From assembly GCF_022919155.1 (NCBI RefSeq), contig NZ_CP095045.1:3286001-3350000 (forward strand): a DNA stretch of 64,000 nucleotides, written 5' to 3'. The translations under genes were made by a program, and so were the position numbers. Positions 9,125-17,623 of this stretch are shown piece after piece. The stretch is from Leucobacter allii (GTDB lineage: Bacteria; Actinomycetota; Actinomycetes; Actinomycetales; Microbacteriaceae). Under the pieces are notes generated by a model. That model was given only the letters and a program-made list of their open reading frames with translations. It was not told where the DNA came from and did not search any database. How positions within the stretch are numbered: the stretch's first letter is position 1; the number at the start of each line of letters is the position of its first letter.

Positions 9125-10060
9125 TCAGTGGCCGCCCGCGTCCGCATGCGCGGCGCGGTCGCCGTGACCGGCGTCGATGACGAACGCGGCGGTGCGCACC
9201 GTCCCGTCGACCTGGAAGTCGAAGTACAGGAGGTAGCGGCCCGCGGTCGGCGGCTCGGCGGCAAACCCGATCCTCGGGCCGGCCGTGTCGCCCGCGCGGG
9301 GCTCTGCGCCTTCGGCGTGGACATGGAGATACGCCAGGTCTCCCTCGCGCAGCGCGACCAGATGACCGAACGCGCCGAGGTACGGCTCGAGCTCCGTGAC
9401 GGGCTCGCCATCGCGCTCGACCGTGACGGTCAGATCGCCCGACGCGCCGGCCGCGAGCTCCCCGTCGAGGCTGACGGTGAAGCCGTCGACCTCGACGGTG
9501 CGCCGCACCTCCGTCGCGACGGGCGAGAACGCGCCGGCGACCTGCATCGTTCGGGAGAGCGTCACGCCCTCCGCCCCGGCGACGGCCGGGGTGACATCGG
9601 CGACCACGCGATACGTGCCGGCCGCATCCCACTCCCACGGCAGCGACCACGTCCCGGTGGCCTCGTCCAGACGAGGATGGGCGTGCCGGTACCCGGCGCC
9701 ATCGCTGCGGACGACGATCAGGTGGAGATCCTTCTCGTGGGCCTCGGCGAACTCGGTCACGACCTCGCCCGCTGCGGTCACGATCCGGAAGCTCAGCTCG
9801 CCCTCGGCACCCACGGTCCCCGGCGCCTCGACGGGCGAGAGCACGAAGCCGCTCGCCTCGATCGAGACACCGCTCGGACCGTGCGCGCCTGCCGGCTCCC
9901 CGCTTCCGCCGTGGCCTGCATCCTGCGCATCCATATCGCTTCCCTCCGTCCACGCGGCGACGAACTCGTCTGGCACGACGGCACCGGCGGCAGCGAACGC
10001 GCCGCCGAACGCCACCACCAGTCCCGCTCCGTACAGCGCGAGCCGTGCGCCGGCCCGCAT
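9125..10060 (-). CDS. Membrane-anchored His-rich protein of the copper operon
   Basis: A 311-residue protein with an N-terminal membrane segment (residues 4-27), a Gly/His/Asp-rich linker containing DAQDAGHGG, and two beta-rich domains with HEKDLHLIVVRSD and AHPRLDE, then a His-rich tail (AGHGDRAAHADAGGH). The ATG at 10060 overlaps the copZ stop as ATGA, so it is co-translated with the copper chaperone and precedes copA. The exposed His clusters suggest that it binds copper at the outer face of the membrane, perhaps as a buffer or periplasm-like sink. Such genes recur between copZ and copA in actinobacteria under names such as heavy metal-binding or YtkA-like; its exact role is unknown. Confidence 0.75.
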   Translation of the reverse strand: MRAGARLALYGAGLVVAFGGAFAAAGAVVPDEFVAAWTEGSDMDAQDAGHGGSGEPAGAHGPSGVSIEASGFVLSPVEAPGTVGAEGELSFRIVTAAGEVVTEFAEAHEKDLHLIVVRSDGAGYRHAHPRLDEATGTWSLPWEWDAAGTYRVVADVTPAVAGAEGVTLSRTMQVAGAFSPVATEVRRTVEVDGFTVSLDGELAAGASGDLTVTVERDGEPVTELEPYLGAFGHLVALREGDLAYLHVHAEGAEPRAGDTAGPRIGFAAEPPTAGRYLLYFDFQVDGTVRTAAFVIDAGHGDRAAHADAGGH

Positions 10061-10269
10061 CAGACCCGCACCGCCGTGTACCCGGCCTCCTCGACCGCGG
10101 CCAGCACCTGCGCATCGTCGATCCCGGCCGCGCCGCTGACGATCAGCCTGCCCGTCTGCGCGCTGACCTCGACCCCCTCGACGCCCTCGATCGTCTCGAC
10201 TTCTTCACGGACGGACATCTCGCAGTGCCCGCAGGTCATCCCGGTCACCCGGTACTCGTTCGCAGCCAT
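10060..10269 (-). CDS. copZ: Copper chaperone, HMA domain
   Basis: A 69-residue single heavy-metal-associated domain, with the metal-binding motif GMTCGHC near residues 9-15 and the usual beta-alpha-beta-beta-alpha-beta length. It carries Cu(I) in the cytoplasm and hands it to CopA. The ATG at 10267-10269 with AGGAGGG 6 nt upstream is preferred over an in-frame ATG further up, which would fall inside the promoter/operator sequences. First gene of the copper operon; the stop overlaps the next start. Confidence 0.95.
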   Translation of the reverse strand: MAANEYRVTGMTCGHCEMSVREEVETIEGVEGVEVSAQTGRLIVSGAAGIDDAQVLAAVEEAGYTAVRV

Positions 10270-10290
10270 CGGCCGCCCTCCTCTCGCGAC

Positions 10291-10352
10291 GGTACCCCCG
10301 CGGGGTACCTTCTCACGCATCAACGTTATACCCCCCTAGGGTATTCCGCAAA
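10291..10352 (-). promoter_or_regulatory. copZ promoter with two CsoR-like G/C-tract palindromes
   Basis: Two sites resemble CsoR operators (C-tract, G-tract, TA flanks). Site 1, GGTACCCCCGCGGGGTACC at 10291-10309, lies 21 bp upstream of the copZ start. Site 2, ATACCCCCCTAGGGTAT at 10328-10344, overlaps a candidate promoter read leftward: -10 TATAAC (complement of 10325-10330) and -35 TTTGCG or TTGCGG (complement of 10346-10352) with 15-16 bp between. CsoR repressors bind such sites and release on Cu(I). No csoR gene is in the window, so the repressor would act in trans. Confidence 0.7.
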
Positions 10353-10434
10353 CGTCGAGGCGTGCGGATCCGCGGCCGCCACCGCGCTCCGCGATTCCGT
10401 TGGGCCGCCCGTAGCGGCCCGGGTCGGCGAGCCG

Positions 10435-10857
10435 CTACTTCCGCGCCCCGAGCAGGAGCGCCGCGCCCAGCAGCCCGAAGAGCGGGCGGTAGTACGTCGC
10501 GTCCAGCCGGGAGAAGCGCTCACCCGCCGGCGGGAGCCGGAGAGCCGCCAGTGCGGTATCGCCGCCGAGCACGGCGCGCGCCAGCAGCCCCGCGCCCATG
10601 ACGCGACGCAGGGCGACCGCTGCGCGTCCGTCGCCGAGCCCGCCGGCGGCCACGGCCCCTCCGAGCAGCGCCGCAGCGGCGACGGTCGCGGTCGGCGCGG
10701 CTCCGGGCATCGTCCGGGACCCGACGACGGCTTCGGCGAGACGCTTCCGATTCCGCTCCGGCCACGACGATCCGGTCGCCCAGACCGCGTGCAGCACCCC
10801 CGCGGAGGTCAGTCCCGCCCATCCGATGCACCTCGCGAACCGCTTCAGCCGAGCCAT
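10435..10857 (-). CDS. DUF3995-like membrane protein
   Basis: A 140-residue protein with an opening like DUF3995 proteins (WAGLTSAGVLHAVWATGSSWP), which are small multi-pass membrane proteins of unknown function. About four hydrophobic segments fall at residues 8-24, 53-72, 80-100 and 122-137. ATG at 10857 is chosen because the upstream in-frame extension overlaps the next gene. It lies 31 bp downstream of rarA, on the same strand. Function is not known. Confidence 0.7.
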   Translation of the reverse strand: MARLKRFARCIGWAGLTSAGVLHAVWATGSSWPERNRKRLAEAVVGSRTMPGAAPTATVAAAALLGGAVAAGGLGDGRAAVALRRVMGAGLLARAVLGGDTALAALRLPPAGERFSRLDATYYRPLFGLLGAALLLGARK

Positions 10858-10888
10858 GCCACCAGGATCGCACAGGGGCGTCGGCTCG

Positions 10889-12241
10889 TCACCCCTCCCC
10901 CGCGCCGCCCGGGTCCTGAGCATCCTCCGGCTCGCGCCCGCGCCGCTCACGCAAGCCCCCGCGAAGGCGCTCCCACTCGGCGAGGCGCTCGCCGACGGTC
11001 CGCTCATGGCCGTTGCGCGTCGGCCGGTACACCCGCTCGCGCTCCATGCCCTCGGGGAAGTAGTCGGCGCCGGAGAAGCCGTCCTCGGTATCGGGATCGT
11101 ACCGGTACCCCTCGCCGTAGCCGAGATCCTTCATCAGCCGCGTCGGGGCGTTGAGGATGTGCGGCGGCGGCATGAGGGACCCGGTCCGCTTCGCGAGCTT
11201 CCGAGCCGCGCCGAAGCCGCGGTAGACGGCGATCGATTTCGGCGCCGTCGCGAGGTACACGACCGCCTGCGCGATCGCGAGCTCGCCCTCCGGCGAGCCG
11301 AGGCGCTCGTAGACGTCCCAGGCGGCGAGCGCCTGGTGGACGGCCTCCGGGTCGGCCATCGCGATGTCCTCGTTCGCGAATCTCACGAGCCGCCGGGCGA
11401 CGTAGAGGGGGTCCTCTCCGCCGTCGAGCATCCGCGCCAGCCAGTACAGCGCCGCGTCGGGGTCGGATCCCCGCATCGACTTGTGCAGCGCCGAGATGAG
11501 GTTGTAGTGCCCCTCCTGCGACTTGTCGTAGAGCGGGGCGCGCTGCTGCACGAGCCGGGCGAGCCCGGCCACGTCGAGGGGAGCATGCACCGCCTGCAGC
11601 TGCTCGACGAGGTTGAGCAGGTAGCGGCCGTCGCCGTCGGACATCGCCACGAGCGCGTGGCGCGCCGCCGGGTCGAGCGGGAGCGCACGGCCCATCGCCT
11701 GCTCCGCCCGCGCGACGAGCGTCGTGAGGGCGCGCTCATCGAGGCGTCTGAGCACGAACACCTGGCAGCGGGAGAGCAGTGCGCCGTTGAGCTCGAAGCT
11801 CGGGTTCTCGGTCGTCGCCCCGACGAGCACGATCGTGCCGTCCTCGACGTACGGCAGGAAGGAGTCCTGCTGGGCGCGGTTGAAGCGGTGGATCTCGTCG
11901 ACGAAGAGCAGGGTGCCCTGGCCGATCTCGCGGCGCTTCTGCGCCGCGCCGAACACCTTCCGCAGATCGGCGACTCCCGAGAAGGTCGCGGACAGCGGCT
12001 CGAAGACGAGATCGGTGCGCTCGGCGAGCAGGCGGGCGATCGTGGTCTTCCCGCACCCCGGCGGACCCCAGAGGATCATCGACACGAGGCGCCGTTCGGC
12101 GACCATCCTGCCGATCGGCCCGTCCTCGCCGAGCAGATGCTCCTGACCGACCACCTCCTCCAGCCGGGACGGGCGCAGCCGGTCGGCGAGCGGACGCGCC
12201 GCGTCGTCCGGCTCGAACAGCGAGAGCTGATCCTGACCCAT
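10889..12241 (-). CDS. rarA: Replication-associated recombination protein A (MgsA/WHIP family AAA ATPase)
   Basis: A 450-residue AAA+ ATPase with Walker A GPPGCGKTT, Walker B DEIHRF and sensor region VGATTENPSFELNGALLSRC, diagnostic of RarA/MgsA. The C-terminal half has the tetramer/clamp-loader-like helices (LISALHKSMRGSDPDAALYWLARM). RarA acts at stalled replication forks with RecA and SSB. Start ATG at 12241, nine nt after GGAAGGGG; residues 1-6 (MGQDQLSLF) resemble an SSB/clamp-binding-type tail motif often seen in this family. Acidic C-terminal tail is Gly/Pro-rich. Confidence 0.95.
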   Translation of the reverse strand: MGQDQLSLFEPDDAARPLADRLRPSRLEEVVGQEHLLGEDGPIGRMVAERRLVSMILWGPPGCGKTTIARLLAERTDLVFEPLSATFSGVADLRKVFGAAQKRREIGQGTLLFVDEIHRFNRAQQDSFLPYVEDGTIVLVGATTENPSFELNGALLSRCQVFVLRRLDERALTTLVARAEQAMGRALPLDPAARHALVAMSDGDGRYLLNLVEQLQAVHAPLDVAGLARLVQQRAPLYDKSQEGHYNLISALHKSMRGSDPDAALYWLARMLDGGEDPLYVARRLVRFANEDIAMADPEAVHQALAAWDVYERLGSPEGELAIAQAVVYLATAPKSIAVYRGFGAARKLAKRTGSLMPPPHILNAPTRLMKDLGYGEGYRYDPDTEDGFSGADYFPEGMERERVYRPTRNGHERTVGERLAEWERLRGGLRERRGREPEDAQDPGGAGEG

Positions 12242-12428
12242 CGCGCCATGCCCCTTCCGCACCCGCCCCTCGGCGGCTCGCTCCCCCTTCGGAGGCCGGG
12301 CACCGCCGAGTCTACCGAGCGCACCTGCCGGGGCCACCCTCATGCGCCCGGTCGTCGATCTCGGTGCGATCCGTGGTCGTCATCGTCACCGTCACCGTCG
12401 CCGTGGGCGATCGGTATCGGCCAGGAAC

Positions 12429-12731
12429 TCACGGGTCGCGCTGCCCCGTATCGCCGGCGGGTCGGCGCCTGCTCGGCCGGAAGAGCGCAGCCGCTCGCAG
12501 CTGCGAGATGCCGAACCAGACGAGGCCGGCGCCGAAGACTCCGATATGCACGGACGCGAGCCACAGCGGGAGACCGTATCTCCGTCCGCTGACATGGAAG
12601 TTCGGGTCCCAGTCCGCGCTGATCCAGCCGACGAGTATCGCCGCGCCGCAGAAGACCCCGATCGCCGTACTGATGGAGCCCCGCCGCAGGTGGCGCTTCC
12701 GAATCACGGAATCCGTGGGCGCCCCGATCAT
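12429..12731 (-). CDS. Small two-helix membrane protein, unknown function
   Basis: A 100-residue protein with two predicted membrane helices (about residues 20-37 and 56-76) separated by a short loop with DWDPNFHVSGRRYG, and an Arg-rich C-terminal tail. The frame stays open upstream, but the ATG at 12731 gives the only sensible membrane-protein start. No family is recognised. It sits divergent from the following membrane-protein gene. Confidence 0.5.
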   Translation of the reverse strand: MIGAPTDSVIRKRHLRRGSISTAIGVFCGAAILVGWISADWDPNFHVSGRRYGLPLWLASVHIGVFGAGLVWFGISQLRAAALFRPSRRRPAGDTGQRDP

Positions 12732-12918
12732 GAGCGCCCGCCGACCGGCAGGGGCGGCACCGCCCGACTCGCGACGCCGTGCTCTCGCGCTCGCTCGCGC
12801 TCGCGCTCCGTCCCGTTCGGCGTCTCGTCCATGCAGCCAGTGTCCCACCGAAGTCGATGCAGGCTCCGGCGAACTCGCGGAGGCATCGGAGGCGACGCGG
12901 AGGTGCGAAGATCGACGC

Positions 12919-13425
12919 ATGCACGCAGGACTCGAGGCCCCCGAGCGCGCCGAGCGCGCGGCGTTCCTCAAGGAGCGGATCTATCTCACCTTCGCCGCAC
13001 TCGCCGTCGTGCTCACGCTCGGCAGCCATGGCCATGTCGAGCCGGGCGACGCCGTCGTGACGCTGCTCGTCACGGTCTTCGGCACGCTGTCCGCCGTCTT
13101 CACGGCGGATCTGATCTCGCACATCGTCGCCCACGGCCGCCTGATGACGGCGGCCGAGCTGCGCCACGCGGCCGTGACGACGTTCGGTGCGCTCGGCGCA
13201 GTGGCGCTCCCGTTCGTCTTCCTCGGGATCTCCGCGCTCGGGACGTGGCCCGTCGAGCACGCGCTGCGCGCCGCCGCCGCAGCGCTCGTGGCGTCGCTCG
13301 TGGCGATCGGCTGGATCGCGGTGCGCCGCATCCCGCTGAGCTGGTGGCAGCGGCTCGTGGCGCTCGGCGCTGAGGCCGCGCTCGGACTCGGCGTGATCGC
13401 CCTGCAGCTCCTCGCGCACGGCTGA
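12919..13425 (+). CDS. Multi-pass membrane protein, unknown function
   Basis: A 168-residue protein with four to five hydrophobic helices: residues about 23-40, 44-68, 87-109, 114-133 and 144-165. The motif DLISHIVAHGRLM lies between helices 2 and 3. ATG at 12919 has GGAGG about 15 nt upstream. No named family is recognised with confidence. It is monocistronic; a 183-bp gap precedes the SLH-domain gene. Confidence 0.65.
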   Translation: MHAGLEAPERAERAAFLKERIYLTFAALAVVLTLGSHGHVEPGDAVVTLLVTVFGTLSAVFTADLISHIVAHGRLMTAAELRHAAVTTFGALGAVALPFVFLGISALGTWPVEHALRAAAAALVASLVAIGWIAVRRIPLSWWQRLVALGAEAALGLGVIALQLLAHG

Positions 13426-13608
13426 GCCCGCGCACCCCACTCTGCCCCCGGAGCCCGACAGGTGCGCCGTGCACAGCGGACGCATGGGCTATAAAAACGG
13501 TTTCCCGACCCTGTGGACTGATGGCGTACAGGCTTCGCCGCGAGGTCGGTGTTCGGCGGAATCGCGGGCTAGGCTGGCGCTGTTCACCGGACCCCAGGGG
13601 AGACACAC

Positions 13609-15531
13609 ATGGGATCGAATACGGCCATTCATCATGCGGACGCGCGTTCGCCGCAATCGAGGCTCGCGCGGGGGATGGCGCTCCTCATCGGCTTCGCGAT
13701 GCTGTGCTTCGGCATGGTCACCGGCGCCGGCGCGGCGCAGGCCGCGGGGACCCACACGGTCAGCGGGACGATCCAGTTCCCGGCCAGCGCCCCGAGCAGT
13801 CTCAAGGTGCCCTGGCAGCCCGACGGCACCGGCACGGGCGGCTACGTCGGCGTCTACCTCACGCTCGACGTGAAGCAGGACGGTCCGGTCGAGGGCTGGC
13901 AGCTCGGCCAGGACGCCAATGTCAGCTTCGACCCGGCGACGGGCGCCTGGGCGGTCACCGACGTGCCCGAGGGCGTCTACCGCCTGACCATCAACGTGAG
14001 CCTGCCGGGCAACGGCTCCGCACCGGGCACCCACCAGGAGCTGACCGTGGACGACGACGAGGCCGTCGGGACCACGGTCATCACCGAGGAGGGTCGCCTT
14101 CGGGCATCGATCGCTCGATGCGGCTGGGTGAACGGCGACGAGACGGCCTTCTACGCGAAGAACGTCGCCACCGGCACCGTCTACGAGGCGGAGTCGGCGC
14201 AGAGCGGCTGGACCGAGCCGAGCACCGCCTGCCCGCCCGAGGTCTCCTACGGCAACTACGGCTTCTCCGGCCTGCCCGCCGGCGACTACATCGCCTACTC
14301 CGTGTGGAACGGCAATACTCAGTACTACACGGGCCTGGACGCCCCGACCGCGGCCGCGGAGTCCGGCGCCCTCCAGTTCGCAGTCGAGAACTGGGCAGGA
14401 ACGGGCATCCAGACGCTCGTCTTCGCCCCGGTCGCCTCGGCGACGCCCACGATCTCGGGCACCGCGAAAGTCGGCGCGACGCTGACCGCGTCGCCCGGCA
14501 GCTGGGGCCCCGCACCCGTCGCCCTCTCGTACCAGTGGCTGCGGAACGGCAGTGCGATCAGCGGCGCGACCTCCGTCGGCTATACCGCGGTCCCCGCGGA
14601 CGCCGGCAAGACGCTCTCCGTGCGGGTCACGGGGACGAAGACCGGCTACGCAACGGTCACGAAGACCTCCGCCGCGACCGCCGCAGTCGCCGCCGGCACC
14701 CTCACGGCCGCCACACCCACGATCTCCGGCACGGCGCGGCCCGGCGAGACGCTCACGGCCTCTCCGGGCACCTGGGGCCCGGCACCCGTATCGCTCTCCT
14801 ACCAATGGCTGCGGAACGGCGTCGCGATCGACGGGGCGACCGCGGCGAGCTACACGCCGGAGGGCGCGGACATCGGCCGCACCCTCTCGGTCGCGGTGAC
14901 CGGCACCAAGACCGGCTACGCTTCCGCCACCCGTACCTCGACCGAGACCGCGAGCGTCGCGCTCGCGTCGGCGCCGTTCATCGACGTCCCCGAGGGGCAC
15001 CAGTTCTACACGGAGATCTCGTGGATGTACGGCTCCGGCCTGTCGACGGGATCGGCGAGCGCCGACGGTCGCATCTACCGGCCGAAGGCCGGGGTCACGC
15101 GCGAGGCGATGGCGGCCTTCCTCTACCGTCTCGAAGGGGCCGACTTCCAGGGCCCGGCGACATCGCCGTTCGTCGACGTCCAGCCGGACGACCGGTTCTA
15201 CGACGAGATCGCCTGGATGTACGAGCAGGGCCTGTCCACGGGGACGAACACCTCCGCCGGTCGCGTGTACGAGCCGACGGACACCGTCTCGCGCGCGGCC
15301 ATGGCGGCCTTCCTCTACCGCCTCAAGCAGGCGGACACCACGGGTCCGGCCACCTCCTACTTCGCGGACGTGCAGCCGGGCCACAAGTTCTACGACGAGA
15401 TCTCCTGGATGTACGAGACGGGGCTCTCGACGGGCACCCAGCAGCCGACCGGCCTGCCGAAGTACCTGGCGAGCTCGGACGTGTCGCGCCAGGCGATGGC
15501 CGCGTTCCTGTTCCGCATCGAGGCCCCCTGA
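13609..15531 (+). CDS. Secreted cell-surface protein with Ig-like repeats and three SLH domains
   Basis: A 640-residue exported protein. Signal peptide through about residue 46 (AAQAAG). A beta-rich N-terminal region (47-275) is followed by two tandem Ig-like repeats starting at about 278 and 368 (each opening ATPTISGTA and holding SYQWLRNG), and three S-layer-homology repeats from about 455 (FIDVPEGHQFYTEISWMY and later copies). SLH repeats usually bind pyruvylated wall polysaccharide, so the protein is probably wall-attached non-covalently. ATG 13609 has AGGGGAG 6-7 nt upstream. A GC-rich hairpin at 15561-15588 follows the stop. Confidence 0.9.
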   Translation: MGSNTAIHHADARSPQSRLARGMALLIGFAMLCFGMVTGAGAAQAAGTHTVSGTIQFPASAPSSLKVPWQPDGTGTGGYVGVYLTLDVKQDGPVEGWQLGQDANVSFDPATGAWAVTDVPEGVYRLTINVSLPGNGSAPGTHQELTVDDDEAVGTTVITEEGRLRASIARCGWVNGDETAFYAKNVATGTVYEAESAQSGWTEPSTACPPEVSYGNYGFSGLPAGDYIAYSVWNGNTQYYTGLDAPTAAAESGALQFAVENWAGTGIQTLVFAPVASATPTISGTAKVGATLTASPGSWGPAPVALSYQWLRNGSAISGATSVGYTAVPADAGKTLSVRVTGTKTGYATVTKTSAATAAVAAGTLTAATPTISGTARPGETLTASPGTWGPAPVSLSYQWLRNGVAIDGATAASYTPEGADIGRTLSVAVTGTKTGYASATRTSTETASVALASAPFIDVPEGHQFYTEISWMYGSGLSTGSASADGRIYRPKAGVTREAMAAFLYRLEGADFQGPATSPFVDVQPDDRFYDEIAWMYEQGLSTGTNTSAGRVYEPTDTVSRAAMAAFLYRLKQADTTGPATSYFADVQPGHKFYDEISWMYETGLSTGTQQPTGLPKYLASSDVSRQAMAAFLFRIEAP

Positions 15532-15560
15532 CACGGCCCCGACGAGGCGAACGGCGCAGC

Positions 15561-15588
15561 GCGGGCCCGGGCATTCGCCCGGGCTCGC
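15561..15588 (+). terminator. Hairpin downstream of the SLH gene
   Basis: GCCCGGGC at 15565-15572 and its exact complement at 15577-15584 enclose a 4-nt ATTC loop; the stem extends outward with one G-T pair. It begins 30 bp after the stop codon. No U-run follows, as is common in high-GC actinobacteria. A second hairpin at 15607-15624 (GGCCGCC/GGCGGCC) probably serves the convergent gene. Confidence 0.55.
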
Positions 15589-15634
15589 GCTCGTGTGCGG
15601 ACCGCCGGCCGCCGAGCGGCGGCCGCGTCCCGGT

Positions 15635-16810
15635 TCAGTTCTCGGGGAGCTGCTCGTCGTCGTAGCAGGCGAGGTCGCTCTCGTGGATCGCGCGCGCCTT
15701 GGCGTCGGTGGTCTCGTTCATGATGTACTCCGGGACGGCGCGCCCCGAGCTCTCGAGCTCCGTACGGTCGGCGCCGAGGTAGAGGGCCGCGTACGAGTTC
15801 GTCACGCCCTCGCCGTACGCCGCGTTCCACGCGGTGGCCGAGAGATCGCCGCACTGGACGTGGATGAGCTTGTGGGCGATCTCGTGCCGCATGGTGTTCA
15901 CGAAGCTCGGTTCGGTGACGTGCGCCATGCCCGCCGGGGTGTAGGTGATGAGACCCCACCCCGCCTCCGTGCCGAGGCAGACGAAGGCCAGGGTCTCGAC
16001 CCCGGCGGGATCGGGCATGTCCTCCGGGCATCCCGCGGCCGCCTGGTCGGTCGTGATGGTCGACCCGACGAGTCCGGCGAGGGCATCCGCCGCTTCCAGA
16101 TAGCTGCCGTCTGCGCCGGGGGCGACGGTGGCGGCCGCGATCTGCTGCTCGATGGCGACGACCGCCGGATCCTGCGGGAAACCCGTGGTCGCGAGCTCGG
16201 TGCCCGTGCCTCCGAAAAGGAGTCCGTCGGTCTGCTCGGCGATCTCGGCGGCGAGCGTCGAATAGGCGTAGCTCTCGGCGTCGTCGAGCGTGGCGAACGT
16301 CGTCTCGCCCTCCGCCTCCACGTCGGCGATCACCTGTTCGACGGCGGCGCGGGCGGCGGCCGTGTACCCGGGGGATTCGCGAAGCCCCCAGGCCCCGGTC
16401 GTCTGTTCGAGGGCGACGGTCGGCTCCGGGGGGAACATCTCCCGGAGATTCCGGAGCTCCCGCTGGTAGAAGTCCGCATCGGCGAGCCGCACCTCGCCGC
16501 CATCTCCCGCAGCCGCGGCCGCCCCCGCGGTGAGGCCCGAGGTGAGCCGGGTGACACCCCAGACCCCCGCTGCGGCGATGCCCAGGAGCACCACGGCGCC
16601 GGCCGCGGCCCAGACGATCCAGCCGCGGCGCTTCCGCGGCGCTCCCGCGGCAGCCGTCGCCGGCATCGGCTCGATCGGGCCCGGTGCGGGAACCGGCTGC
16701 GCCGCGTCCTCGTGGAGGTGAGCGGTCCAGGACGCGCCATCCCAGTAGCGCTGCCGGTGCGGGGCTTCGGGATCCGGATACCAACCGGCTGGCGGGGGGA
16801 GCTGGCTCAT
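15635..16810 (-). CDS. DUF2510 membrane protein with a HEIAH zinc-protease-like ectodomain
   Basis: A 391-residue protein. Residues about 5-28 form the short DUF2510 motif (GWYPDPEAPHRQRYWDGASW), facing the cytoplasm; a Pro-rich linker leads to a membrane helix at about 59-80; the rest is extracellular. The outer domain contains H309-E310-I-A-H313 followed by AYGEGVTNSYAAL, the layout of a HExxH zincin with a possible downstream Glu ligand. Start ATG 16810 follows AGGAT. Probably a membrane-anchored metallopeptidase of an undescribed type, or a catalytically inactive relative. Substrate unknown. Confidence 0.7.
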   Translation of the reverse strand: MSQLPPPAGWYPDPEAPHRQRYWDGASWTAHLHEDAAQPVPAPGPIEPMPATAAAGAPRKRRGWIVWAAAGAVVLLGIAAAGVWGVTRLTSGLTAGAAAAAGDGGEVRLADADFYQRELRNLREMFPPEPTVALEQTTGAWGLRESPGYTAAARAAVEQVIADVEAEGETTFATLDDAESYAYSTLAAEIAEQTDGLLFGGTGTELATTGFPQDPAVVAIEQQIAAATVAPGADGSYLEAADALAGLVGSTITTDQAAAGCPEDMPDPAGVETLAFVCLGTEAGWGLITYTPAGMAHVTEPSFVNTMRHEIAHKLIHVQCGDLSATAWNAAYGEGVTNSYAALYLGADRTELESSGRAVPEYIMNETTDAKARAIHESDLACYDDEQLPEN

Positions 16811-17017
16811 GGTCAGATCCTGCCACGATTTCCGCGACGCGCAAATCAATGGGCGGCGCGGTCCGGGCGGGCCGGCACGCGAACCCGGAACGTGACCCCC
16901 GAATACCGGTCAGGCCGGCTCGGAGGCGACCCGGCGTCGCCGGACCGAGCTGTACTCCGGAGAGTGATGCTGCGCACAATGGACGCATCGGTCATCGTTC
17001 GGATCGGGGGCACCGCC

Positions 17018-17623
17018 ATGGACCGCTCACTGCCGAGCCGATCGCGGTTCGACCGCCCCCTGCGCGTCGCCGCGGTCCTCCCCGTCGTCGCCCTGCTCAC
17101 CGTGAGCGCCTGCGCGGGATCCGCGCCGGCGCCCGGCACCGCCTCTTCACCGGCCCCCTTCGACGGTGCGACGGGCGACGTCGCGGCCGCGGTGACGCAC
17201 GAGGGGGACGGTGCGACGGGCGACTCGGCGATGATCCGGGGCGTCCTGCGACTCGAACGGGCCTGCGTCTCCCTCCGACTCGCGACCGGGGAACAGATCG
17301 GGCTCTCCCTCCCGCGCGGACTCGACCCGACCGTCTCGGCGGACGCGCTGCGGATGGGCGGGCAGCGCTACGACGCGGGCGAACCCGCCGCGTTCGGCGG
17401 CGGCATGAGCGGCGCCGAGGGCGCCCTCGGGAACTCGGGCTGCGAGGCGGACGCCTGGTTCGTCGTGGCCGCCGTGGCGCCCTCGTCCTCTGCGGCGAGC
17501 GCGTCCACCGAGCGCAGATCGCCGCGCGCCAGCGCGCCCACCGCGGCCAGCACCCGATCGGATGCGAGTATCCGATTGTGCCCGCACCCCTCGGTGAGCA
17601 GCAGTCGCGACCGACCGGCGTGA
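17018..17623 (+). CDS. Putative lipoprotein, unknown function
   Basis: A 201-residue lipoprotein: basic N-terminus, hydrophobic core and lipobox Cys at residue 32 (LLTVSAC). The central part (about 65-150) is rich in beta strands and has two further Cys. ATG at 17018 follows GGGGG by 7 nt. From about residue 152 it becomes Ser/Ala/Arg-rich and runs antisense to the 3' end of the alpha/beta hydrolase gene (256-bp overlap), so its true C-terminus may be closer to the AWFVVAAVAP segment if a frameshift exists. Function not recognised. Confidence 0.6.
   Translation: MDRSLPSRSRFDRPLRVAAVLPVVALLTVSACAGSAPAPGTASSPAPFDGATGDVAAAVTHEGDGATGDSAMIRGVLRLERACVSLRLATGEQIGLSLPRGLDPTVSADALRMGGQRYDAGEPAAFGGGMSGAEGALGNSGCEADAWFVVAAVAPSSSAASASTERRSPRASAPTAASTRSDASIRLCPHPSVSSSRDRPA

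Noticed and set aside
17018..17623. Treating the lipoprotein as a shadow of the hydrolase
   Set aside because: It has its own ribosome site, signal peptide and lipobox upstream of the overlap; only the tail is doubtful.
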